Below are positions 25,826 to 34,862 of a stretch of DNA of 64,000 nucleotides, in pieces. The position numbers and the translations under genes were made by a program. Under the pieces are notes generated by a model. That model ran no database searches. It worked only from the letters and a program-made list of their open reading frames with translations, and was not told the origin of the DNA. Location: the NCBI GenBank assembly GCA_903858935.1, contig CAIOKO010000040.1, positions 1-64,000 of the forward strand. The letters run 5' to 3'. Position 1 is the first letter of the stretch; each line of letters opens with the position of its first letter. This DNA comes from an uncultured Schlesneria sp. (GTDB taxonomy: Bacteria > Planctomycetota > Planctomycetia > Planctomycetales > Planctomycetaceae).

Positions 25826-27519
25826 TGATGCAGACCAAACTGAGGATACTTCGCTCCGAACTCGGCCGCCTTCAGCGGAAGCGGGCATTCGTGCGCTGGG
25901 CAAGTGCTCTTTGTGCGCTCACCGCATTTTTGTTGTGGTTACTGGTCGCGGCATTCCTTGCGGACTGGTCCTTCAATCTGTCGATCAGTCGTCGCACGGC
26001 ACTTTTGGCCGCCTGGATTTCAGGAGGGCTTTGGACTCTCAAGAAGTTTGTCTGGCCAGTCATTTGGGTGAGAGAAACTGCGGAAGATGTCGCACTGATC
26101 GTCGAACAACAGAATCATATCGACAGCGACCTTGTCGCGGCGTTGCAGTTCGAGCGACCCGAAGCAAAGAAATGGGGATCATCACGACTTGCCGATGCGG
26201 TTGTGGATTATGTCGCGGAATTCAGTCCTTCCCTGAATGTTTTTGAAGGGTTTTCGTACCGGCCGTTACCTCAACGAGCGATCGGACTCGGCGTGACAGT
26301 CTTACTTGTTGCTGGATCGGCGTTCGCATTTCCCGGTCACGCGTCTGCGTTCTGGAACCGTTTTTTCCTCGGTACGGCACACTATCCGACGAAAACCAGA
26401 ATCGAATCGATCGGGATCAACGGCAACGACATACCTGTCTTTGAATCACTTAAGATGTCGCAGGTTCGGATCCCTTATGGCCAGCCAATCACAGTTGAAG
26501 TCAACTGTGGTGGCGAAATTCCATCGTCGGGGTATGCCAGCTTATCCAGTTTGCATAGTGATTCAGTGAACCGAATAGAATTCGGTAAGGTCTCTGGCAG
26601 TTCGAAAACGTTTGCGGGTGAGATGACACATATCGCTGATTCATTTCGCGTGCGATTTCATTTTGGCGATGCCGTATCCGATGCCGCCGAAGTGACGATT
26701 GTGCCGTTGCCTCTGATCGATATGGCATGGACCATCACACCTCCCAATTATGCAAAGGGATCGTTGAAGCCAGGTGAGTACGATGGGGGGTCGCGACAAT
26801 TTTCCGTACTGGAAGGTTCGTCGGCGACGTTAAGACTGGTTTGTTCTAACAAACCGCTGACGTCAGCCCGATTGACGATGGGAGAAGTGACTTACGATCT
26901 GGTGTCATCGACCGATGACCAACACCGAGTCACGACGTGGAGGTTACCGCCGAATTCTCCATTTGAAACGATCACCGAGGCTCTCAAGTACGAGATCCAG
27001 GTGACTGATCGCGATGGTCTGGCATTAGAGACGCCAATCGCCGGAGAGATTCGACTGAAAACCGATCGATCGCCCCGGATCGTTGCCTCGGCAGTCACCC
27101 GACAGGTTCTTCCGACCGCTCAGCCAAAACTCGATTATGCCGCAGGTGATGACTACGGAGTCGCGAACATTGTGGCTGTGATCAATATTTCTCGCGAGGA
27201 TGGTCGGACGTCTCGGCATGAGGTTGTGGCAAAGGTTGTCGAGGAAAAGGACCAGCCGCAGACGATTGTTCGAGGTCAGGTGACCATCCCTTTATCGACG
27301 TATGAACTGCTTAAAGGGGACGAAGTAAAAGTCGTCCTCGAGGCGACGGACTGGCGAGGCAGCATTTCGGGCCAGAAGGGACTGGGCGAACCCATTAGTT
27401 TTACAGTGACGGACTTGAACGGCATCCTGGTGCAGACTGGTGAAGAAGACAAGAAGTCGGCGAAACAACTGGATGAGATCTTGCGACGCGAAATGGGGAT
27501 TGGCGGGGATAAGAAGTGA
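25825..27519 (+). CDS. DUF4175-like membrane protein
   Basis: Protein of about 564 residues starting at the first of two ATGs (TAATGATG overlap with the upstream stop). Two N-terminal membrane helices (about 25-75) and a third near 165-180 (LGVTVLLVAGSAFAF) are followed by a large beta-rich extracytoplasmic region with Ig-like features (PPNYAKGSLKPGEYDGGS, LEGSSATLRLVCSNKPL) and a segment SPRIVASAV typical of the DUF4175 family in planctomycetes and bacteroidetes. In those genomes DUF4175 proteins sit with MoxR, DUF58 and BatA genes. A 177 base gap with a palindromic element separates it from the coiled-coil gene. Confidence 0.65.
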   Translation: MMQTKLRILRSELGRLQRKRAFVRWASALCALTAFLLWLLVAAFLADWSFNLSISRRTALLAAWISGGLWTLKKFVWPVIWVRETAEDVALIVEQQNHIDSDLVAALQFERPEAKKWGSSRLADAVVDYVAEFSPSLNVFEGFSYRPLPQRAIGLGVTVLLVAGSAFAFPGHASAFWNRFFLGTAHYPTKTRIESIGINGNDIPVFESLKMSQVRIPYGQPITVEVNCGGEIPSSGYASLSSLHSDSVNRIEFGKVSGSSKTFAGEMTHIADSFRVRFHFGDAVSDAAEVTIVPLPLIDMAWTITPPNYAKGSLKPGEYDGGSRQFSVLEGSSATLRLVCSNKPLTSARLTMGEVTYDLVSSTDDQHRVTTWRLPPNSPFETITEALKYEIQVTDRDGLALETPIAGEIRLKTDRSPRIVASAVTRQVLPTAQPKLDYAAGDDYGVANIVAVINISREDGRTSRHEVVAKVVEEKDQPQTIVRGQVTIPLSTYELLKGDEVKVVLEATDWRGSISGQKGLGEPISFTVTDLNGILVQTGEEDKKSAKQLDEILRREMGIGGDKK

Positions 27520-27540
27520 ATGAAGAAAGAAATCGAAGAA

Positions 27541-27612
27541 TGGGACTTAGGGGACTAATGAGACCTATCAGACAATATAAGTCTCATAGGTCCTATACGC
27601 CCCATAAGTCTG
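27541..27612. repeat. Imperfect palindrome of GGGACTTA/GGTCCTAT words
   Basis: GACTTAGGGGACTAATGAGA with the complement of CCTATACGCCCCATAAGTC form an imperfect inverted repeat around ACAATATAAG. Similar CCTATGGGTCCC words occur at 4547-4583, so it looks like another small dispersed repeat. It sits inside the operon between the DUF4175 and coiled-coil genes and could also act as an mRNA stem. Confidence 0.5.
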
Positions 27613-27696
27613 CTTTTTAAAAACCAACCACTTTTGCCAAGCCCTGAATCCAAAAAACGATTACTAATGTCAGCAGCAGTTTGAAGGGGTTCGAAA

Positions 27697-30600
27697 ATGT
27701 TATCGATCCAATTGCGGCAGGTTGTGATTTATCTGTTGGTCGTAATCTTCTGCAGCAGCAAGTTTCTGGTCGCTCAGGTACTTGAGCCTGAAGCGTTGCA
27801 ACGAAAGCAGGAAGACCAGCAGCGCGCTCGCACGTTGACACGAGACTTGCTGGGTGGAGTGCTCGACGTGCAATTACGCCAGCTCGAAGAAAACGGACTT
27901 TCCGATCAAGAGATTTATCGCGACATCAAGCTCATGCGATCAAATCTGAATCATCTGGTCGAAACCGAAATGTCGAAGGTTGTTGACCTGTTGGCCGAAG
28001 CTCAGCGGTTGCCTGCCGAAAGACGTGAAGCAACTTTTGTCGAGGCACGGCAACAAATTCGAACGGTTGTTCGGCAACTGGCGATCGAACGGCAAAACCT
28101 GTTGAAGCGATTGAAAATTGCCGAATTGGCGGAGCAGGTCCGACGATTAATACGGCAGCAGATGGTCGTGCAAACGGCCACCAAAGGGCTACCTGCGGAA
28201 ACACAGGCTCGCCAGGAAGCACTGACATTGAAGACAATTGAAGACCAGCGTGACGTGAAGGAATTATTCCTGCATCTGGTCGACACAATGGTCGACATGA
28301 AATCCTGGAGCGGTTTGTTAGCGGCGACTGCTGCAGACGGGTTACGAATTCTAAAAACGGCCGAAGTCGGGAAGCATTTCGATGGAGCAGGTCGTCAGCT
28401 GCAAGCCGTGAAATACACCGTCGCCTGTGAAGAACAGGAGCTGGTGATCAAGGGGCTCAGAGAGCTTTTGAAAGTGATCGAGCGGACTCAGGGAGCGCTG
28501 AATTCAGAACACATGGCATCGATCGATCGTATTCGGGCATTGACCGACAGGCAGAAACAACTTCGTGAAGAAACGAAATCACTTGCAGATAATCAACCTC
28601 CTTCGGCAGAAATGGTTGAGCGACAATCCGAGCTTCAGAAAGAAATTACTAAACTCACTGAAGTCATTCGTGACAACACCAAGGCCGACTCGCATATCCA
28701 GCAGGCGGAGGCTGCAGCCCTCGAAGCGGCAACAAATCTGCTCGATGGCAAACTTGAACAGGCAACTGCCGATCAAGGTCGCGTACTGGGCAATCTCGCG
28801 GCATTGGAACTCGCATTGAAGGATCAGGCAAAACAGCAGTCGCGCGACAAATCAGCGAATGAACTGGCCAGCGCCGTCAAAGCACTTCAGGTCGCCAAGT
28901 CGATGTTGTCCGAGGCTCAGAATAAGCAGGCTTCTGCGGAGTCGAAGGCGGAAACGAACGCACAGTCCGCAGCACCCGATACAAAACAAGTCGCGCAGAT
29001 CACTCAACGTGCGAAAGACGAACTTGAATTGCCGGCGGCTGTCGTGAACGCATTGGCTGATACGACGCGTGCTGCTAACGAAGCGACGACAAATCTGGAA
29101 TCAGCCGCAGCCGAAAAAGCGAATGCGGTTGAAGAAAAGGCTCTCAAAAAAGAGCGAGATACACTTGATCGCGCAATGGCCACTGTTGATGCGGCGCTGG
29201 CAGATGCCCAGCGTCAGGAGTCTGCGGTGAAGATCGGAGAACTCGCCCGGGCGGCCGAGGTACTCGAACGTGCAGCTGCAGAAGAACGAGCAATTGCTAA
29301 AGAGGTTGCGTCGCTCATTCGCGCCGATCAGGCTGCGGATGCAGAAACATCAGAGAAAGCAAAAGACCTGGTGATCCGGCAACAGGATGTCAAAGAGATT
29401 GCCGAGAAATCTGCAGAAGCACTCGCTCAAACGTCACCTGCCGCGTCAAGGGACGCAACCGAAGGAGCGACGAAGTCACTGGAGTCCAGGGACAAGCTGC
29501 AGGCCGTTGCAGACAAGAAGCCTGCGGATATTAAGGAAGCGGTGACTCAGGCTGTTTCATCTGCGATGGAAGCGTCACAAAAGTTGGCGGACGCAGCCAA
29601 AGAGATCCGAAAGGAAATTGTCGCGACGGCAAAGGATCTGGCTTCGCGAACCACGGCCCAGGCCGAACAGTTAGCAGATGCAAGAGCCGCGGTTGAGAAG
29701 GCCATCGACGATCTTCCATCGCAGGACAAAGTCGCGCAACTTGAAGCGGCAAAGAACGAACTTGGTCATGCGATGCAGGAACAGGCTAAGGCTTCTGGAA
29801 AGCCTGAATTAGCCCTTGCGATGGAACTCGTGAAACAAATTGCAGATTCGCTGGATGCACAAGATGCCGCTTCGGCAGCCGCAACGGCGGCTGAGTCTGG
29901 ACTTGGTTCCGAATTAAAAGCGACGACCAGGCAAGAAGAAGTGGCTGAAAAATCTTCGGTTGCCGCTGCGACCGCTGCAAAAAGGTTGCAGGCTCAGGAA
30001 GCAAAGTCACAAGGGAAACAAGATGTTCTGACAAGAGCATTGAATGAAGCTCAACAGGCTGCGGCGCAAGCAGCGAAACAGACCTTAGACGGAGATCAGC
30101 CTGCTGCGAAAGAATCTCGCCAGACGGCAGAAACAGCGTTGAAGCAAGCGTTGACGGTGGCCAAAACCGAAGCAAATGCTGTCATGAATACTTCACCGAG
30201 TGCTCCGCTCGATCAGCGATCCCAGGCAAAGGCAACAGCGGCAACCAGGGAGGCCGAAATGATGGCAACCAAGGCATCAACTGAAGCTGGGGCTGACATT
30301 CATCCGGCCGCAGTCGCAACGAATGCAGCCGAACAGGCATTAACAACTCATCCGGAACAAGCGCCGGCTGACCAGGCAACAGCCGTCGATGAATTGCAAA
30401 AGGCGGGAAAGAAACTGGATGCGGCAATTCAGAGGGCTGCAGCCGATCAGGGTAAGGCATTAGTTCATCAGGCCAAAGAGAACACCTTGCTGGCCGAAAG
30501 AATTGCTGCAATCGAACCCGCTGCAGCGGATGCAATTGGTGCCGCTGCAACGGCAGCGCAGGCGGGATCGGAAGCACTGGAATCACCCCGTCAGATGGCT

Positions 30601-31644
30601 GAAGCAGCAAACACCGCCGAGTTGGCACTTGAGCAAGCTGCTGCCGATCTTGGCGCGAAGGAGCAAGAAATCAGGCGTGATCAGGCGATTGCGGAATCCG
30701 TCGCGAATCTCACTCAAGGCCAGCAGACTGCCGCAGACATGATTGCCAAACAAGCGGCACAACTTGAAAACATGGCCAATGCAACCAAGGACGCACCGAC
30801 CGATGCTGACCAGGAAGCGGCTCAACTACTCAGTGACGCACAACAACAGTTTGCGGATTCACAACGAGCGACAGGTCAGGGAGCAGTCGAATTAAGTGGC
30901 CAGACGGAAGTTGCCAATCTGCCATTACGTGAGGCACTGGAATTGGCGTCCAAACTTCCTGCAATCGATCTTCCCAATGGTATGCTGGAAGATGCGATGT
31001 CACCGGACGGTCCGCTTATTCCAGCGGACGGTCAACTCGCCGCCGATGGCCAGCCCGCTTCCACGGAAGCTCAGCCATCAGGTGACGCACAATCCCTGAC
31101 AGAACAACCCGATGCCAAGACAGCAGGACAGCCACATACGGGGAATTCTGCACCTAAAAGCCCGGCAAACCTGGGGACCGGTTTCGTTCCCAATTCTCCT
31201 CATTTGACAGCCGAAATGATGGCAGGATCGAAGGCTCAGCGAGCTGCGCAGAAGGCGCTGGGTCAACAACTGCCGCTCTCCCAACAGTCCAAAGACAAGA
31301 CGATGCCGACGGCACAAGATACAGACATCGATCAAGGTAAACCGATTGATGGTGAGCAAGCCAAGTCGTCGAAATTGACGAAGAAAGAGGGTTCTGCGAC
31401 GACGAACCAGAAGGTCAAAGATGGGGCCATCGAAAAGCTGCCGGAAGGAACCGACTCCATGGCCAAATCATCGAACAAGGGCCGCGAAAAGGAAGAAAAC
31501 GTCTCGGTTCGACAACTGAAGGAAGAAGCCTGGTTCGCCAAGCTTCCTCCGGAATTGCGAAAATCGATTCGGGCCGGTGCCGGGCAAAAGCCACCTCGAG
31601 CGTATGAAGAACGGCTGAAGAATTACTTTCAAAGTGTGGACTGA
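27697..31644 (+). CDS. Giant exported coiled-coil protein (1315 residues)
   Basis: A signal peptide (about 1-26, IYLLVVIFCSSKFLVA-Q) is followed by more than a thousand residues of Ala/Gln/Lys/Glu/Asp-rich sequence with almost no Pro, Trp, Cys or Phe between about 200 and 1090, which should form very long coiled coils. Degenerate helical repeats recur (for example ATEAA and AKQAA patterns). From about 1100 the sequence becomes Pro/Gly/Ser/Lys-rich and probably disordered, ending in a small conserved-looking motif (WFAKLPPELRKSIRAGAGQKPP, then YEERLKNYFQSVD) that is likely an assembly or docking segment seen in related planctomycete proteins. It is flanked by the VWA membrane proteins and the MoxR ATPase. 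No enzymatic domain was found; a structural or tethering role in the periplasm is inference. Confidence 0.75.
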   Translation: MLSIQLRQVVIYLLVVIFCSSKFLVAQVLEPEALQRKQEDQQRARTLTRDLLGGVLDVQLRQLEENGLSDQEIYRDIKLMRSNLNHLVETEMSKVVDLLAEAQRLPAERREATFVEARQQIRTVVRQLAIERQNLLKRLKIAELAEQVRRLIRQQMVVQTATKGLPAETQARQEALTLKTIEDQRDVKELFLHLVDTMVDMKSWSGLLAATAADGLRILKTAEVGKHFDGAGRQLQAVKYTVACEEQELVIKGLRELLKVIERTQGALNSEHMASIDRIRALTDRQKQLREETKSLADNQPPSAEMVERQSELQKEITKLTEVIRDNTKADSHIQQAEAAALEAATNLLDGKLEQATADQGRVLGNLAALELALKDQAKQQSRDKSANELASAVKALQVAKSMLSEAQNKQASAESKAETNAQSAAPDTKQVAQITQRAKDELELPAAVVNALADTTRAANEATTNLESAAAEKANAVEEKALKKERDTLDRAMATVDAALADAQRQESAVKIGELARAAEVLERAAAEERAIAKEVASLIRADQAADAETSEKAKDLVIRQQDVKEIAEKSAEALAQTSPAASRDATEGATKSLESRDKLQAVADKKPADIKEAVTQAVSSAMEASQKLADAAKEIRKEIVATAKDLASRTTAQAEQLADARAAVEKAIDDLPSQDKVAQLEAAKNELGHAMQEQAKASGKPELALAMELVKQIADSLDAQDAASAAATAAESGLGSELKATTRQEEVAEKSSVAAATAAKRLQAQEAKSQGKQDVLTRALNEAQQAAAQAAKQTLDGDQPAAKESRQTAETALKQALTVAKTEANAVMNTSPSAPLDQRSQAKATAATREAEMMATKASTEAGADIHPAAVATNAAEQALTTHPEQAPADQATAVDELQKAGKKLDAAIQRAAADQGKALVHQAKENTLLAERIAAIEPAAADAIGAAATAAQAGSEALESPRQMAEAANTAELALEQAAADLGAKEQEIRRDQAIAESVANLTQGQQTAADMIAKQAAQLENMANATKDAPTDADQEAAQLLSDAQQQFADSQRATGQGAVELSGQTEVANLPLREALELASKLPAIDLPNGMLEDAMSPDGPLIPADGQLAADGQPASTEAQPSGDAQSLTEQPDAKTAGQPHTGNSAPKSPANLGTGFVPNSPHLTAEMMAGSKAQRAAQKALGQQLPLSQQSKDKTMPTAQDTDIDQGKPIDGEQAKSSKLTKKEGSATTNQKVKDGAIEKLPEGTDSMAKSSNKGREKEENVSVRQLKEEAWFAKLPPELRKSIRAGAGQKPPRAYEERLKNYFQSVD

Positions 31645-31705
31645 ATGTTTTGGTTAACGAAGCGGTCCTTCATTTATCCTCAACTCAAGAATCAAGAACG
31701 TGAAC

Positions 31706-32734
31706 ATGACAACGGAAAATCTTGCTCCCGACGAAGTGGCTGCGGTTCAAAAATGCGAAGGGGCCTACAACACACTTAAGGACGAACTGGCCAAAGTCAT
31801 TGTCGGCCAGAATGAGGTGATCGAACAGGTCCTGATCGCGATCTTTGCTCGGGGTCATGCCTTGCTTGAAGGGGTCCCCGGTCTTGCCAAGACGCTGCTG
31901 GTCAGTTCGCTGGCTCAGGCACTGCATCTTTCGTTCAAGCGGATTCAATTTACTCCTGACCTGATGCCCAGTGACGTCACAGGGACCGACGTCATTCAAG
32001 AAAATATCGAAACTCACAATCGCGAATACAAATTTCTTCCCGGCCCGTTGTTTGCGAATATGATTCTTGCGGATGAAATCAATCGGACTCCGCCGAAGAC
32101 TCAAGCGGCCATGCTTGAGGCAATGCAAGAACGTCAAGTTTCTGCAGGTGGCAAGATTCACAAGCTGCCGGACCCGTTCTTCGTACTCGCGACGCAAAAC
32201 CCCCTTGAACAAGAAGGAACATATCCCCTTCCTGAAGCGCAGCTCGATCGTTTCTTGCTGCATATTCGAGTCGACTATCCGTCAGCGGCTGACGAGTGGG
32301 AAGTCGCGAGACGAGTGACGTCGGGTCAGATGGGTGAAATTCGAGCGGTACTCTCTGGCGACGATATTATCGGATACCAGAAGCTGGTTCATCGCGTTCC
32401 CGTCAGTGACCAGGTACTTGGCTACGCTCATGCACTGGTTCGAGCCTCGCGACCCGGCGCGATTGAAGCGCCTGACTTCGTCAACAAGTGGGTCAATTGG
32501 GGAGCAGGACCTCGCGGTGTACTGACACTTGTGACGTGTGCGAAAGCGAGAGCGATTTTGTACGGTCGATACCACGCCACGATCGGCGACGTTCAGGCTG
32601 TCGCGAAGGGAGCATTGCGACATCGAATTGCTCCGAACTACGCCGCACAAGCGGCGGATGTGAACAGCGAGAAATTAATCGGAATGCTGTTGGAGAAAAC
32701 GCCTGCTGACAAGAAGTATGTGCAGCCCGCGTAG
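31706..32734 (+). CDS. MoxR-family AAA+ ATPase
   Basis: Cytoplasmic AAA+ chaperone-like ATPase of 342 residues. Walker A is GVPGLAKT (near residue 57), followed by the MoxR signature QFTPDLMPSDVTGTDV, Walker B NMILADEINR, EAMQERQVS, and sensor 1 LATQNPLEQEGTYPLPEAQLDRF. The family works with DUF58/VWA proteins to mature or assemble metal-dependent and envelope complexes. The ATG at 31706 is preferred over a GTG six bases upstream. It is 61 bases after the coiled-coil gene and 111 bases before the DUF58 gene, completing the usual MoxR-DUF58 pair. Function in this organism is inferred from family context. Confidence 0.95.
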   Translation: MTTENLAPDEVAAVQKCEGAYNTLKDELAKVIVGQNEVIEQVLIAIFARGHALLEGVPGLAKTLLVSSLAQALHLSFKRIQFTPDLMPSDVTGTDVIQENIETHNREYKFLPGPLFANMILADEINRTPPKTQAAMLEAMQERQVSAGGKIHKLPDPFFVLATQNPLEQEGTYPLPEAQLDRFLLHIRVDYPSAADEWEVARRVTSGQMGEIRAVLSGDDIIGYQKLVHRVPVSDQVLGYAHALVRASRPGAIEAPDFVNKWVNWGAGPRGVLTLVTCAKARAILYGRYHATIGDVQAVAKGALRHRIAPNYAAQAADVNSEKLIGMLLEKTPADKKYVQPA

Positions 32735-32845
32735 AAGAAGGGCCGGCAGGCGTCACCCCATCCCAACAGGTCGTACAAGGCCAGGAAATCCTACAACGCG
32801 CAAGTGACTATGCAATTCTAATCCCATCATGGACGCGCATTAAAA

Positions 32846-33748
32846 ATGTCGAGTGTTCTTTCGAGGTATTTGAATCCCGAGGTTCTCAGCCGAATTGCTG
32901 ATCGGCCGCTGGAGCCGCGCGGCCTGGTCGTTGGCAACCTTGCGGGGGCTCATAAGTCGCCGCTCAGCGGCTTTGCCGTCGAGTTTGCAGGGCATCGCGA
33001 CTATATCGTTGGAGACGATCCACGACACATTGACTGGCGTCTGTATTACAAGCGAGATCGCCTTTCGATCAAACAGTACGAGATGGAAACGAACTTTGTC
33101 TGCCATCTACTGCTGGATGTCAGTGCCTCGATGCGCTATGGCGAAGATGCTCAACAGAAATTGACTTATGCGGCCCAGGCCGCGACGACGCTGGGTTACT
33201 CGATCGTCAGGCAGAACGACAAAGTCTCGCTGGCGACCTTTGACGATAAAGTTCGCGGATACGTCCCGCCCGGGAATTCACTCGCCCAGATCCATCGGAT
33301 GACGCTTCATCTCGACGAGATTGCACCCGTTGAGAAAACGAAGATGTCCGAGTGCTTGACCGACTTGACCGGTCGAATGGGCCGTCGCGAAATCGTGATG
33401 ATTTTCAGCGATTTTTTTACGGACCTGGAGTCTCTTGAATCAGCCCTGCAGCGGATGAAGTACAATCGTCATGAAATCGTGCTGTTCCATGTCCTGCATC
33501 ATCACGAGCGATCGTTTCAGTTCGAAGGAATGGTCAAATTTCTGGGATTGGAAGAGGTCGGCGAATACTTAACACAGACCGAAGATATCCGTCAGGCATA
33601 TCTCGAAGCGATGCAGCGGTATGAAACCGCCTTCGACGAACTCTGTCGCCGAAACGCCATCGAACGCGTTTCGGTGGACACCAGCCACAATTTGGGTGAC
33701 GATCTGGTCGAATACCTCAATCAGCGAACTCGAGTTCGAATCCGTTAA
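32846..33748 (+). CDS. DUF58 domain protein (VWA-like, MoxR partner)
   Basis: Protein of 300 residues with no signal peptide. The DUF58 core is clear: GDDPRHIDWRLYYKRDRLSIKQYE at about 67-90, then LLLDVSASM (DxSxS MIDAS-like) near 91-105, and VMIFSDFFTDL near 185. DUF58 proteins are VWA-related and nearly always coded next to a MoxR ATPase, as here. This is the last gene of the 20.6-33.7 kb block; 94 bases with no terminator separate it from the NHL gene. No strong ribosome-binding site is visible upstream. Confidence 0.93.
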   Translation: MSSVLSRYLNPEVLSRIADRPLEPRGLVVGNLAGAHKSPLSGFAVEFAGHRDYIVGDDPRHIDWRLYYKRDRLSIKQYEMETNFVCHLLLDVSASMRYGEDAQQKLTYAAQAATTLGYSIVRQNDKVSLATFDDKVRGYVPPGNSLAQIHRMTLHLDEIAPVEKTKMSECLTDLTGRMGRREIVMIFSDFFTDLESLESALQRMKYNRHEIVLFHVLHHHERSFQFEGMVKFLGLEEVGEYLTQTEDIRQAYLEAMQRYETAFDELCRRNAIERVSVDTSHNLGDDLVEYLNQRTRVRIR

Positions 33749-33842
33749 CGCAAACGGAAATGGGCTGACGTTGTTTTTGTCTGGCTGACAATGTCGCTGT
33801 CATCGACGAATCCGTGATTATTAACCGACGTAGTGGACTTTC

Positions 33843-34862
33843 ATGAACGATTCCAAACCAAGGCTTTTGGTCTCTTCCGGCGAATTCTGTTATCGGCCAA
33901 TCGCCGACTGGGCCAAATGGCCGGTCGGGTGGAATGTCGAAGAAGTGACCGCAGTGGCCACGGACTCGAAAGACCGAGTCTTCGTTTTTAATCGTGGCGA
34001 TCATCCTGTCGCGGTTTTCGATACTGAAGGAACATTATTGTTTTCATGGGGTGAGGATCTGTTCAACCGCCCGCATGGTATCTGGATCGGGCCGGACGAC
34101 TCTGTTTATTTAACTGATGACCTTGACCATACGGTCCACAAATTTACCCCTGAAGGACGGTTGTTGTTGAGCTTGGGAACAAGCGGATCTCCTTCGGACA
34201 CCGGGGCAACCTCGATCGATTATCGAACGATTCGATATGCCGGACCGCCATTTCATTTTCCAACAAACCTGGCACTTGCTCCGAACGGCGACATGTATAT
34301 TTCGGATGGATATGGAAACGCTCGTATCCACAAGTTTTCGCCAGATGGGACACTTCAATTCTCGTGGGGTGAAGCAGGCTGCGGCCCGGGGCAGTTTCAC
34401 GTTCCGCATGGAATCGCCGTCGACGCAAATGGAACCGTCTATGTCGCAGACCGTGAGAACAGTCGATTGCAACTATTCTCGCCCGAGGGGAAATTTCTGA
34501 CAGAGTGGACCGACATCGCTCGCCCTTGTGAAATGGTGATCGACGATGCGGGCCGCGTCTACGTGGCCGAGTTGGGTTATCGAGCAGGAATGTGGCCGGG
34601 AACGACTGCTCCCTCTCCCGAGTCAACAGGGGGACGTGTCAGTATCTTCGATTCGGCAGGAAAGCTACTGGCCCGATTTGGCGGTGGCCAGCGTCCTTGT
34701 GACCCCGGAGATTTTTTTGCCCCGCATGACATCTGGTTAGACTCAAAGGGGAGTCTCTACGTATCCGAAGTTGTCTGGTCGGCGAACGCGCGTCGTCTTC
34801 CCGAAGTGGGCCGCTATCACACATTGCAAAAATTCGAACGCGTACGAGGGACAATCGAATGA
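33843..34862 (+). CDS. NHL-repeat six-bladed beta-propeller protein
   Basis: Protein of 339 residues without a signal peptide. At least five NHL blades are visible from the repeated pattern of a turn such as PHGIWIGPDDSVYLTDD, VPHGIAVDANGTVYVADREN, and APHDIWLDSKGSLYVSE, each followed by a short strand ending in F-SPEG or similar. NHL propellers serve as binding platforms or as lactonase/lyase scaffolds; catalytic residues cannot be called. Its stop overlaps the start of the dehydrogenase gene (ATGA), implying translational coupling and a shared pathway. Confidence 0.85.
   Translation: MNDSKPRLLVSSGEFCYRPIADWAKWPVGWNVEEVTAVATDSKDRVFVFNRGDHPVAVFDTEGTLLFSWGEDLFNRPHGIWIGPDDSVYLTDDLDHTVHKFTPEGRLLLSLGTSGSPSDTGATSIDYRTIRYAGPPFHFPTNLALAPNGDMYISDGYGNARIHKFSPDGTLQFSWGEAGCGPGQFHVPHGIAVDANGTVYVADRENSRLQLFSPEGKFLTEWTDIARPCEMVIDDAGRVYVAELGYRAGMWPGTTAPSPESTGGRVSIFDSAGKLLARFGGGQRPCDPGDFFAPHDIWLDSKGSLYVSEVVWSANARRLPEVGRYHTLQKFERVRGTIE

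Noticed and set aside
28565-31541. Several overlapping ORFs within the coiled-coil gene
   Set aside because: They are frame shadows of the long repetitive GC-biased coding sequence.
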